Assembly: GCF_001854125.1 (NCBI RefSeq)
Contig: NZ_CP017715.1
Coordinates: forward strand, 3,596,001 to 3,660,000
Direction: 5' to 3'
Length of the DNA: 64,000 bases
Source: Marinobacter salinus
Lineage (GTDB): Bacteria > Pseudomonadota > Gammaproteobacteria > Pseudomonadales > Oleiphilaceae
The position numbers were made by a program, and so were the translations under genes. The stretch's first letter is position 1; each line of letters starts with the position of its first letter. Shown in pieces: positions 1-8,616 of the stretch. A model generated the notes under the pieces. It made no database searches, was not told the DNA's origin, and saw only the letters and a list, made by a program, of their open reading frames with translations.

Positions 1-630
1 AGCCTGGCCAACGTCAGCCCTGGTTACCTGCGACTCTTCATGGCGGGGCTTAAGCCCACGCTGGCGGTTATGGTGGGGGTGTTGGCTGGCTATCTGTTGC
101 TGCCACCCTTGCCCATGACTGAAGATCTGGCCACCTGGTCCCTGATGCTTTTGCTGTTCCTTATTGGCCTCCAGCTCCGGAATGCCGGCCTCTCCTTGCG
201 CAAACTGCTCATGAACCGACAGGGTCTCGGGATTGCGTTGGCCCTGACCATCAGCTCCCTGGCTGCGGGTGCTCTATTAATCCCTGTACTGGCGTTACCC
301 TGGCACGATGTGCTGGCGCTGGCGTCCGGTTTCGGTTGGTACTCCCTGTCCGGAATCGTCATTGGAGAGGCCCTGGGGCCTGCCTGGGGCGGTGTTGCCT
401 TCTTGAACGACGTGTTGAGGGAGATCATCGCACTGGCAATCATTCCACTATTGATTGCCGCTCGCCCAGCCATGGCCATTGGCTATGGTGGCGCCACTGC
501 CATGGACTTCACCCTGCCGGTTATCCGCAACAGCGGCGGACTGGCGTGTGTCCCTGTCGCGATTGCCTCGGGTTTCCTGTTGTCATTCCTGTCGCCGGTG
601 CTAATGGCGGTATTCCTGTCCTTGGGATAA
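1..630 (+). CDS. lysO: Lysine exporter LysO, C-terminal part (truncated by window start)
   Basis: The reading frame is open from base 1, and the first in-frame ATG at 40 is internal. The roughly 209 visible residues are almost entirely hydrophobic, with six or so membrane segments. They match the C-terminal two thirds of the LysO/YbjE (DUF340) inner-membrane family, which exports L-lysine and toxic lysine analogues and is about 300 residues long. Family-like stretches are FGWYSLSGIVIGEALGP and the following NDVLREIIAL helix. The 5' end lies outside the window, so start and promoter cannot be judged. Assignment rests on recognising the family; substrate specificity in this organism is inferred. 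Confidence 0.85.
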   Translation, partial: SLANVSPGYLRLFMAGLKPTLAVMVGVLAGYLLLPPLPMTEDLATWSLMLLLFLIGLQLRNAGLSLRKLLMNRQGLGIALALTISSLAAGALLIPVLALPWHDVLALASGFGWYSLSGIVIGEALGPAWGGVAFLNDVLREIIALAIIPLLIAARPAMAIGYGGATAMDFTLPVIRNSGGLACVPVAIASGFLLSFLSPVLMAVFLSLG

Positions 631-731
631 TTTGCCGCAAGGCAATTCAAGCTGCGGTTTTATCGGTAAGATGGCACTATACGTTCAAGTTTATGAAGAA
701 AAGTTAACTCAGGAAGTGCCAGGGAGCCTGG

Positions 732-1691
732 ATGCATCGCCGTTCTTTCCTCGGATTATCCATTGCTGCGGGTATCACCATCGCCGGTGTGGGTGGGTGT
801 GGGCGATCCCGGCCGCTTTATGTTGGGGTACATCCCTGGATTGGCTATGAACCGCTCTATCTGGCTGAAGAGTTCGGTTGGTTGCCCGCATCGGTCAGTC
901 TGGTAAAGGGCGTTACAGCCGTTGACTCAATGTCGGGTCTGTTGGACGGAACGCTTGATGGCGCGGCCCTGACTCTTGATGAGGCTCTCAGGGTTCAGGA
1001 TGACGGACTGGATATCGTGGTGGTTGCTGTGGCGGACGTATCCGCGGGTGCCGATGTTATGATGGTCCAGCCTGCGATTAGCGAATTGTCAGGACTTAGG
1101 GGGCTGCGGATTGCGGTTGAGCTCTCCGGGGTTTCGGGGATTATGTTGTTAAAAATCCTGGAACGTGCAGGGCTCAGCCGTGACGACATTACTGAGGTGA
1201 GCCTGCCGGTGAGTCAGCATCTGGACGCCTGGAAGCGCGGCGAAGTCGATGCCTCCGTCTGTTACGAACCGCTTGCTTCAAGGCTTGAGAGCCTTGGTGC
1301 CGTCAGGCTTTTCGACAGTAGCGACATACCGGAGACCATCTTCGATGTTCTGGTGGTCACCCGGGCAGTGGCGGACAACAATCCGGATGCGGTCAGGGCC
1401 TTTTTGGTTGCCCATTTCTCCGGGATGCGGCACCTGGTGCGCAGCCGGCATGACTCTGTTTACCGAGTTGCCAGTCGGCAGAACACCCCGCGCGCAGCGG
1501 TTGAGCGTGCGCTGGCCAACGTCATGCTTCCGGATCTCGCGGCCAATCAGCGCTATCTTGCTGCAGCGGGAAGGTTGGAAACCGTGGCGTTTGTTCTTGG
1601 CCGGATGATGGTCGATGAGGGGATGATCTCCGAACTACCCGACGCCCGTAGACTCTGTGATCCATCGTTCTTGCCCCGGAGCGTGTCTTGA
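732..1691 (+). CDS. Solute-binding lipoprotein, NMT1/SsuA/TauA-like
   Basis: The product is a 319-residue periplasmic binding protein. Its N-terminus has two arginines, a hydrophobic stretch and a lipobox VGGC with the lipidated cysteine at residue 23, so the mature protein should be membrane anchored. The fold resembles the NMT1/THI5-like and ABC sulfonate/nitrate binding families (VHPWIGYEPLYLAEE near residue 33 and an EVDASVCYEP segment later). AGGGAG lies 5-6 bases before the ATG. No permease or ATPase gene is nearby. Instead the stop codon overlaps the TTG start of the diguanylate cyclase downstream (TTGA), so the protein may serve as a ligand sensor for that enzyme rather than for transport. 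The ligand is unknown. Confidence 0.8.
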   Translation: MHRRSFLGLSIAAGITIAGVGGCGRSRPLYVGVHPWIGYEPLYLAEEFGWLPASVSLVKGVTAVDSMSGLLDGTLDGAALTLDEALRVQDDGLDIVVVAVADVSAGADVMMVQPAISELSGLRGLRIAVELSGVSGIMLLKILERAGLSRDDITEVSLPVSQHLDAWKRGEVDASVCYEPLASRLESLGAVRLFDSSDIPETIFDVLVVTRAVADNNPDAVRAFLVAHFSGMRHLVRSRHDSVYRVASRQNTPRAAVERALANVMLPDLAANQRYLAAAGRLETVAFVLGRMMVDEGMISELPDARRLCDPSFLPRSVS

Positions 1692-3967
1692 GAGCGATCT
1701 TTTCCCGGTTGGCACTGATTCCCCTTTTGCTTGGGAGCCTGCTGGCGCCCCCAGTGGTCGCTGCGGACGACCTCCTGACGTTTGGTGTTTTTGCATACCG
1801 TCCTGATTACATCATGCGTGAGCGCTATCAACCCCTGGCTACCTATTTGTCCACGAAGATCGGCCAGGAAGTTCAGCTTGAGATTCTCGCCCAGGAGGAC
1901 ATGAATCGGGCGCTTGCCGCCAACCGACTGGATTTTTTTCTGACAAATCCGAGTCATTTCCTGGTTATTCGCAGTGAGAGAAGCCTGACCGGTGTCCTTG
2001 CCACGATGGTTCGCAGTTGGAGCGGAACCACAACTTCAAGCCTGGGGGGGGTGATTATTACCACCGCCGGGCGCAGAGATATAACCCGGCTCACCGACAT
2101 CAAGGGCAAGAGCATCGCGTCGCCCGGCGTGCACTTCCTGGGCGGGTATCAGAGTCAGGTGCTCGAGTTGATAGAGGCGGGCGTGGATGTGCGTCGCACA
2201 AACCGCATCAAGTTGATGGGAAGTCACGATCGGGTCGTCCGGGCGGTTCTGTCGGGCGATGCGGATGTGGGTTTTGTGAGAACCAGCATCATTGAACAGA
2301 TGGTCCTGGCGAATCCTGGCCTTGCTGATCAGGTGCAGGTGATAAACCAGCAGAATCTGGCTGGCTTTCCTTTCAGGGCATCCACCCGCTTGTACCCGGA
2401 ATGGCCACTGGTGGCGCTTCCACATGTGGATGGTCGTCTTGTTCGCCGTGTGGCTTCGGCGTTATTTGCCCTCGAGTCAGACGATCCGGCGGCCATTGCT
2501 GCCGGTATCGCTGGCTTTTCGCCACCTGCGGATTATCAGTCGGTGGAATACCTGGCACGGAAGCTCCGGGTTGCCCCGTATGATGCCGTGCCCGAGGTAA
2601 CCTGGGTTGATGTCTTGCAGCAATACCGGCTTTGGGTCTTTACCGTTTTGGTACTGGTGATCCTGCTGATCGCCAGCGCGCTGTGGCTGGGCAAGAGGAA
2701 ACGTCAGCTGGCTGCCGAACAACAGCGTCTGAGGCGCCTGATTCTTGGTTGGCCGCAACCAATGCTGATAATTCAGGGGGGCGTGTTTGTGGATGCCAAC
2801 CGTGCTGCGGTGGATCTTCTCCGCTATTCATCGCGCGAATCCCTGCTGGGCAAGGATATCGCCACCTTTTCGCCTGAGCTTCAACCGGATGGACGAATCT
2901 CCCGACAGAAAATGCAGGGGGTTCTGTCCCAGGTAATCCATGGTGGCGTGGATCAGGGTGAGTGGGTTTTTCGCCGGTCTGACGGCTCCGATGTCCGGGT
3001 GGATATGACCATCGCTCCGATCCATGAAAAGGATGAGCAAGCGCCTGTCATTCTCTGCTCCTGGTACGACGTAACCGAACGGAAGCAGGCCGAGCAACGG
3101 CAGCGTCTTGCTGCCAGTGTCTTCGACTATGCCAGGGAAGCGATTTTTATCACCGACAGCCATGGGATTGTGGTTGATGTCAACGATGCCTACGTCATCA
3201 TCACCGGAAGATCACGCTCTCACGCAATCGGTGGCCATCCTCCTTTGCCGATGGATGAGGGTAGTGGGGTGTTCCACAGCGCAAAAAGTCATGGTTTCTG
3301 GTCCGGTGAGTTTTCCGCCAGGCGTGGTGACGGGGAGCCTTTTGTCCTGACGCTCACGATCAGCGGGGTTAGGGATGAGCACGGTGACATTACCCACTTT
3401 GTCGGTATTTTCAGCGACGTGACCCGCGTCAAGGAGCAAGAACAGAAGCTGCTCACCATGGCGCATTATGATGCTCTCACCGGCCTGCCAAACCGTGTTC
3501 TTTTTACTGACCGACTGCATCAGTCCATGGCGCAGGCCCGGCGGCAGGGTTATATGCTGGCGGTTGTCTACATTGATCTGGACGAGTTCAAGCCTGTTAA
3601 TGATGCGTTTGGCCACGATGCCGGTGATCAGCTACTGGTTGAGATTGCATCGCGAATGCGCTCTGCCTTGAGAGAAGAGGATACCCTTGCTCGACTGGGA
3701 GGGGATGAATTCTCTGCCATCATTGTCAACGTGCAGGATGAGGCCATACTGAAGAGTCTGCTGTCCAGACTGTTGGTTATGGTATCTGAACCGGCCTGGG
3801 TGGCAGACCACAGTGTCGAGGTCTCGGCAAGCATCGGGTACACGCTGTTCCCGCAGGATAAGGAACTGGATGGCGATCAGTTATTACGCCAGGCGGATCA
3901 GGCTATGTATCGCGCGAAGCAGCAGGGCAAAAACCGCTATTGCCCGTTTTCTGATGGCGATTCCTGA
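1688..3967 (+). CDS. Membrane diguanylate cyclase with PhnD-like periplasmic sensor, two PAS domains and GGDEF
   Basis: The 759-residue product has a signal peptide (about 1-25), a PhnD/phosphonate-type periplasmic binding domain (about 26-290), one membrane helix (about 314-335), two PAS domains (about 355-465 and 475-590) and a GGDEF domain. The active motif GGDEF is intact at 671-675, and an RxxD inhibitory site (REED) lies just upstream, so it should make c-di-GMP with product inhibition. It starts with TTG, translationally coupled to the preceding lipoprotein. No EAL domain is present. The 3' end overlaps the convergent Na/Pi transporter gene by 31 bp. The sensed ligand is not evident; a phosphonate- or anion-like molecule is possible. 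Confidence 0.88.
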   Translation: MRAIFSRLALIPLLLGSLLAPPVVAADDLLTFGVFAYRPDYIMRERYQPLATYLSTKIGQEVQLEILAQEDMNRALAANRLDFFLTNPSHFLVIRSERSLTGVLATMVRSWSGTTTSSLGGVIITTAGRRDITRLTDIKGKSIASPGVHFLGGYQSQVLELIEAGVDVRRTNRIKLMGSHDRVVRAVLSGDADVGFVRTSIIEQMVLANPGLADQVQVINQQNLAGFPFRASTRLYPEWPLVALPHVDGRLVRRVASALFALESDDPAAIAAGIAGFSPPADYQSVEYLARKLRVAPYDAVPEVTWVDVLQQYRLWVFTVLVLVILLIASALWLGKRKRQLAAEQQRLRRLILGWPQPMLIIQGGVFVDANRAAVDLLRYSSRESLLGKDIATFSPELQPDGRISRQKMQGVLSQVIHGGVDQGEWVFRRSDGSDVRVDMTIAPIHEKDEQAPVILCSWYDVTERKQAEQRQRLAASVFDYAREAIFITDSHGIVVDVNDAYVIITGRSRSHAIGGHPPLPMDEGSGVFHSAKSHGFWSGEFSARRGDGEPFVLTLTISGVRDEHGDITHFVGIFSDVTRVKEQEQKLLTMAHYDALTGLPNRVLFTDRLHQSMAQARRQGYMLAVVYIDLDEFKPVNDAFGHDAGDQLLVEIASRMRSALREEDTLARLGGDEFSAIIVNVQDEAILKSLLSRLLVMVSEPAWVADHSVEVSASIGYTLFPQDKELDGDQLLRQADQAMYRAKQQGKNRYCPFSDGDS

Positions 3968-5553
3968 TCTGGGCGGTCAAGCAGAGCTGTTGCTGACTGC
4001 CAGGACAGGGATTTGTTCCACTGATCAGACAACCGCCGTACCGAGCTGAGGTCGTCCAGTGACCGCTCACCGGTCCCAGTGGGAACATCTCCGCGGACAA
4101 TCATTGCAAGCAGCGAAGATTTCAGCTGATGGTATATTCGCCCGGCTTCGGCAAAGGTGTCCGGTTGCTCGTTGTCAGACGCTATGAGTTTCCGGAGCGT
4201 GTCCAGATATCGATCAAGGGCGGCGTTCAAGGGAGCCAGGTCAGGCTTGTCCTGAGCTTCGCGAAGCCTTAGCAGGGCGGGCGCCAGCTCGATGGCCTCG
4301 GCCAGATAGCGGCAGGTGCGAATGCTGAGAGTCAGCGCGTCCACGGTGGACGAGTGCATTTTTTCCGCCCGGAGCCGGGAAATATAATCGCTTATGGCCT
4401 CGTTCAGGCTCTGGGCGGCCGCCGTTTTCGGTTCGAGCTGGGCCGGTTTCAGAGCCTCCCTGTCCACGCAGACGCGCAACAGGCCTCTTATTAGTGCGAT
4501 CAGTCGCTTCATCTCCTGATCCACAGCGCCAACAGCCAGTTCCGGGGTGTTGATCAGGGTATCGTCAAGAAAGCGGGGCTGGGCATTGTCTTCCTCCTTG
4601 CTCCGAAACATGCGCCCCAATACTCTCGCGAGTGGCTGCAGTAGTGGCAGCATGATGGCGGCGCCAAGCAGATTGAAAAGCGTGTGGAAGATGGCCAGGG
4701 ACATGGCGGCGTTGGTATTCAGCTCCAGCCAGTTGGTCACAGCGGCGACCAGCCAGAGCATTATGGGCAGTATCAGTATCGCAATGGCACCGGTGACCAG
4801 GTTAAAGATTACGTGACCAAGGGCGAGTCGCCTGGCGTTCGCCGTTGCCTTGAGCACCGCAATTGCCGCCGTGGATGTGGTTCCCAGATTAGCGCCGATA
4901 ACTGCCGCAGCCGCATCCTGAAGGGAGAGAAGATTGCTGGCTGCAGCACTCAGGATAATGGCGAGGGCAGCGCTGGAAGACTGGGTAAGAACCGTTGCCA
5001 GGAACCCGAACAGAACGAATAGCGGCAGCATGAGCCCCTGGCCGAGAACATCCGCGCTATCAAGGCCGACGGTCAGCTGGCCGAGGGAGTCTTTCAAGAC
5101 CGACAGGCCGAGGAAAAACAATGCAAATCCCGCCAGCGCCTCCCCCAGTGATTGGTTTCTCTGCTCACGGCTTAGCAGTTTTATCGCCACTCCTGTCGCC
5201 AGCAGTGGCATGGCGAAGGCTTCGATCTTGAACCCGAAGCCAACCAGGCTGACCAGCCAGCCGGTCATTGTGGTTCCCAGATTGGCGCCAAAGACAACGC
5301 CGAGGGATTGGGCAAGATTCAGCAAACCTGCGTTCACAAAACCGATGGTGGCGACGGTAACAGCACTGGAAGACTGAACGATGCCCGTTATCAGGATGCC
5401 CGCGCCGAAGCCGCTCAGTGGCGTTCGGGTCCAGTGCCCGAGCATGTGGCGCAAGTGATGACCCGCGGCGCTTTTCAGACCGTTGGTCATCATTTCCATG
5501 GCCAGTAGGAACAGGGCTAGTCCGCCGAGAATCTGGAACAGGGTTGACGTCAT
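3937..5553 (-). CDS. Na+/phosphate cotransporter family protein with PhoU-like tail
   Basis: The 538-residue protein has an N-terminal half with repeated membrane segments and the two QSSSA motifs typical of the NptA/NaPi-II family (VQSSSAVTVATIGF near residue 60 and TQSSSAALAIIL near 190). A helical cytoplasmic C-terminal half (about 340-530) resembles PhoU. Bacterial members are thought to move phosphate with sodium, often outward; direction cannot be told from sequence. It is third in a minus-strand run after tatD and the HD-GYP gene, separated from the latter by 68 bp. Its end overlaps the diguanylate cyclase gene tail to tail. Confidence 0.88.
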   Translation of the reverse strand: MTSTLFQILGGLALFLLAMEMMTNGLKSAAGHHLRHMLGHWTRTPLSGFGAGILITGIVQSSSAVTVATIGFVNAGLLNLAQSLGVVFGANLGTTMTGWLVSLVGFGFKIEAFAMPLLATGVAIKLLSREQRNQSLGEALAGFALFFLGLSVLKDSLGQLTVGLDSADVLGQGLMLPLFVLFGFLATVLTQSSSAALAIILSAAASNLLSLQDAAAAVIGANLGTTSTAAIAVLKATANARRLALGHVIFNLVTGAIAILILPIMLWLVAAVTNWLELNTNAAMSLAIFHTLFNLLGAAIMLPLLQPLARVLGRMFRSKEEDNAQPRFLDDTLINTPELAVGAVDQEMKRLIALIRGLLRVCVDREALKPAQLEPKTAAAQSLNEAISDYISRLRAEKMHSSTVDALTLSIRTCRYLAEAIELAPALLRLREAQDKPDLAPLNAALDRYLDTLRKLIASDNEQPDTFAEAGRIYHQLKSSLLAMIVRGDVPTGTGERSLDDLSSVRRLSDQWNKSLSWQSATALLDRPDQESPSENGQ

Positions 5554-5621
5554 GTTTTAAGGTTAAGTCGAGACATTATTCGAAGCTTAGCAGAGCACAG
5601 AGCGAATCATGCTGCTATTGA

Positions 5622-6830
5622 TCAGAGAAGGAACTTCCGGACATCGACCTTGTATTCCTTCGGATCCTCGGCGCGCAGGATACGATCCTGGGTGCCCGGT
5701 TTAGCCAGGTCAATGGTATCCAACGTGATCGGCATGCGGAATTTGGTGTGGTACATCACCCGCACTGTCGGCAGTCTCTGGTCGCTCTCGTTGGCTTCGA
5801 CCACTACGCCAAGACGTCCACTTTCCAGAAGCACCAGAGAGCCTACCGGATAAAGGCCAAGGCAACGGATAAACTGTTTGACCAGAGCCGGATCCAGATG
5901 ACTGCCGCTCCACTCCAGAAGCTTCTTGAGGCCCTGTGTTGGCGTCATGCCCTTGTGATAGACCCGGTCTGCCGTGATGGCGTCGTAGACATCGCTGATC
6001 GCCACCATTCGACCGTATTCCGAGATTTCATCGCCCTTCAGGCCTTCCGGGTATCCTGTGCCGTCCAGGCGCTCGTGATGCTGGGCGGCGGTGATGACCG
6101 TCAGCTCGCCAATGCCTTCGGTGGTCGCCAGAATGTCGCGGGAATGGCGGGCGTGGAGCTTCATCACCTCGAACTCTTCCGGCGTCAGACGGCCGGGTTT
6201 ATGCAATATCTCGTCCGGTGTGAGGATCTTGCCGAGGTCGTGGAGCAGCGCACCGACAATGGTCTGGTGCAGCACATCTGAAGACAGACTACGGTAATTC
6301 CCGAACAGGGACATAAGCACACTCAGGTTAACCGAGTGCTCCAGCAAATAATTGTCTTTCTCCCGGATTCGGCCCAGGCAGCTCAGCGCATTGGCGTTGC
6401 GGAGCACAGAATGCTGGAGTTCGTCCGCCAACTGATGAATAGGTGCAACATCAATGGCACCGCCAACCTTGGCGTGATTCATAAACTCACCGACCAGCCC
6501 TTGAGCCTGGCTGTGAATCTGCTGGGCAATCACCATTTCTTCCGCAAGCGGTACATGCGGCCGCAGCCCCGGCGACTGCTCACCGGCTTTTTGTAGGGCC
6601 GACTCGTTACGGCGATCCACTTCGGCCGCGGTTTCGGAGTCCTGGGTGTCGATCCCTTTGGAAGCATCGATATAAACGAATTCCACGCCCATCTGGCGGA
6701 TTTTCTCGATGGTTTCCTGTTTTTTGATAACACCCCGCTTGCGCTGGGTGTTGTGGGGAATCCAGTCGTTGTTCAGGTCGGTGATATACATGCCGACCTT
6801 GAGGGCTGCAATGGGTACGCGTTTGATCAT
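5622..6830 (-). CDS. HD-GYP domain c-di-GMP phosphodiesterase with N-terminal DUF3391
   Basis: The product has 402 residues. An N-terminal DUF3391 region (about 1-130) is followed by an HD-GYP domain. Catalytic features are visible: the HD pair at 197-198 within LLHDLGK, HHE at 251-253 and GTGYP at 257-261, so phosphodiesterase activity toward c-di-GMP is expected. Its ATG overlaps the tatD stop by four bases (ATGA), indicating co-translation with tatD. Being close to a diguanylate cyclase gene on the opposite strand, it may act on the same second-messenger pool, but no physical link is shown. Confidence 0.92.
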   Translation of the reverse strand: MIKRVPIAALKVGMYITDLNNDWIPHNTQRKRGVIKKQETIEKIRQMGVEFVYIDASKGIDTQDSETAAEVDRRNESALQKAGEQSPGLRPHVPLAEEMVIAQQIHSQAQGLVGEFMNHAKVGGAIDVAPIHQLADELQHSVLRNANALSCLGRIREKDNYLLEHSVNLSVLMSLFGNYRSLSSDVLHQTIVGALLHDLGKILTPDEILHKPGRLTPEEFEVMKLHARHSRDILATTEGIGELTVITAAQHHERLDGTGYPEGLKGDEISEYGRMVAISDVYDAITADRVYHKGMTPTQGLKKLLEWSGSHLDPALVKQFIRCLGLYPVGSLVLLESGRLGVVVEANESDQRLPTVRVMYHTKFRMPITLDTIDLAKPGTQDRILRAEDPKEYKVDVRKFLL

Positions 6831-7636
6831 TCGGTCGGGAAAAAAGTCCGCAAGCTATTGTTGTATGTTGTACGGATTACCTCATCAAGGGGCAGTTCTT
6901 TCACCTCAGCGATTTTCTCTGCGACAAAGGGCAGGTAAAACGGTGCGTTTTCCTTGCCACGGTAGGGCACTGGCGTCAGGAACGGTGAGTCGGTTTCCAG
7001 CAGGATCTGATCGAGCGGTGCCATGCGGACGATATCCCGCACATTCTCGGCCTTGTTGAAGGTGGTGATGCCATTGAAGCCCAGGCACCAGCCCTGATCC
7101 AGGGCATACCGGGCAAGCCCGGGGCCGGAAGTGAAGCTGTGGATCACACCCCTGCGTTTGAGCGTATCCTCGAACTCGCCGAGAATGGCAATGGTGTCCT
7201 CGTCCGCTTCGCGGCTGTGGATAACCACGGGCCTGTCTGTGTCACAGGCGATCTGCAGCTGGCGCCGAAATACCTGCCGCTGTACTTCGCGGTCGGCGTT
7301 GTCGTAAAAATAGTCCAGGCCGATTTCGCCCACGGCAACGATCTTCTCATCCCGGGCGTGGGCACGGATTTCCGCTTCCACATCATCGGAGTAACTTTCA
7401 GCATCATGGGGGTGGATCCCCTGAGTGCCGTAAACCCAGGGCGCCACCTGGCTGAGCTCTCGCACCCTGGCGAGGTTGTCCGGGGATACCGCGATGGTGA
7501 TCACTTTCTCGATATTGACCCCTTGTGCCTGTTCCAGGGTTTCCTCGAGCGGACGGTCCTTGAGGTAATCCAGGTGACAGTGGGTCTCGATGATCGGGTG
7601 ATCAAATACGGGAATCTCACGACGTTTTTTACTCAT
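6827..7636 (-). CDS. TatD family metal-dependent hydrolase (YcfH-like)
   Basis: The 269-residue TIM-barrel hydrolase carries the metal-binding HCHLD motif at residues 19-23, AVGEIGLDYFYD with the conserved glutamate, a histidine in VVIHSREAD and the ETDSPFL motif near the C-terminus. Family members are 3'-5' DNases or act in D-aminoacyl-tRNA and DNA quality control. The length is normal. It heads the minus-strand run tatD, HD-GYP, Na/Pi transporter, and is divergent from the PPK2 gene, so the 130 bp between them should hold both promoters. Confidence 0.92.
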   Translation of the reverse strand: MSKKRREIPVFDHPIIETHCHLDYLKDRPLEETLEQAQGVNIEKVITIAVSPDNLARVRELSQVAPWVYGTQGIHPHDAESYSDDVEAEIRAHARDEKIVAVGEIGLDYFYDNADREVQRQVFRRQLQIACDTDRPVVIHSREADEDTIAILGEFEDTLKRRGVIHSFTSGPGLARYALDQGWCLGFNGITTFNKAENVRDIVRMAPLDQILLETDSPFLTPVPYRGKENAPFYLPFVAEKIAEVKELPLDEVIRTTYNNSLRTFFPTE

Positions 7637-7765
7637 TGTCGGGTACTACACTCCATCGCAACCTGCGTTTAGGCTGCTATCCTGTGAATTCAGTTTGGCA
7701 AGTTTACCAGCTTGTTCGATTGTTGACCTGTATTACCTCCTTAGGAAGTTGCACGGAGCACCTTG

Positions 7766-8599
7766 ATGAAGCTTTCGGCGTTTGCCAGTTCTTTTCTTTT
7801 CGACTCCCGGAAACCCCGGTTCCGGGATTACCCGACGTTGCTGGACAACGACGAAGCGAAGCTACCCGGGCTGGAAGCCAGCCTGGACCAGATCGGTGAG
7901 TACCAGCGCCGGTTGTGGGCGAATCAGGCCGGGGCTGTTTTGCTGGTCATCCACGGGCCCGATACCAGCGGCAAGGACAGCCTGATCCGCACCCTGGCGA
8001 CCTTTGCGGACCCCGCCGGGTTCCATGCCTGGTCGTTCAGCCGGCCGAAGGGCGCTGAAATCCGCCATGATTTTTTATGGCGGGTCACGCCTTTTCTACC
8101 CGGTTTTGGCGAGATGGTGGCTTTCAACCGCAGCCATCATGAGGCTGTGATCGCTGAGCGGGTATGGCCAGTCCATGAGCCTGACAGCTATAACTGGGAG
8201 AACCGTTACCGCTCCATCCGGAACTTCGAGAATCATCTCGTGGAAGAGGGCACCACGGTCATCAAGATCTGGCTCAACCTGTCGGAGGATGAGCATCGTC
8301 AGCGCCTCCTGAAACGCCTCGACAAACCCCGGAAGCGCTGGAAGTTTGATAAGTCGGATATCGATGGCTGGGAAAAGCGCCTCCAGTACGAATCCTTCGC
8401 CGAGGAAGCCCTGGCCGCGACCCATACGAAGGAGGCACCCTGGTTCATCGTGCCGGGTGACCGGAAACCCCAGGCCCGCGCCATTGTTGCGGCAGTGCTG
8501 GCGGAGCAGCTTCAGCAACTGGCGCCGAATTACCCGAAGGAAGATGAAAGTGTGCTGAAAGAATACCGGCGCCTGTTGGCGAAAAACGGCGTGAAATAA
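7766..8599 (+). CDS. ppk2: Polyphosphate kinase 2 family protein
   Basis: The 277-residue kinase has the PPK2 core: a P-loop GPDTSGKDS at 64-72 (lysine 70), the FNRSHHE Walker-B-like segment and a WENRYRSIRNFE lid region. Such enzymes use polyphosphate to phosphorylate nucleoside mono- or diphosphates. The TSGKD form of the P-loop is closest to class III enzymes, but subclass by eye is uncertain. GGAG stands 7 bases before the ATG at 7766, which is preferred to the TTG one codon earlier. The next gene (DadA) begins 17 bases downstream, so the two are probably co-transcribed. Confidence 0.9.
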   Translation: MKLSAFASSFLFDSRKPRFRDYPTLLDNDEAKLPGLEASLDQIGEYQRRLWANQAGAVLLVIHGPDTSGKDSLIRTLATFADPAGFHAWSFSRPKGAEIRHDFLWRVTPFLPGFGEMVAFNRSHHEAVIAERVWPVHEPDSYNWENRYRSIRNFENHLVEEGTTVIKIWLNLSEDEHRQRLLKRLDKPRKRWKFDKSDIDGWEKRLQYESFAEEALAATHTKEAPWFIVPGDRKPQARAIVAAVLAEQLQQLAPNYPKEDESVLKEYRRLLAKNGVK

Positions 8600-8616
8600 C
8601 CACAGTGGAGGAATGC

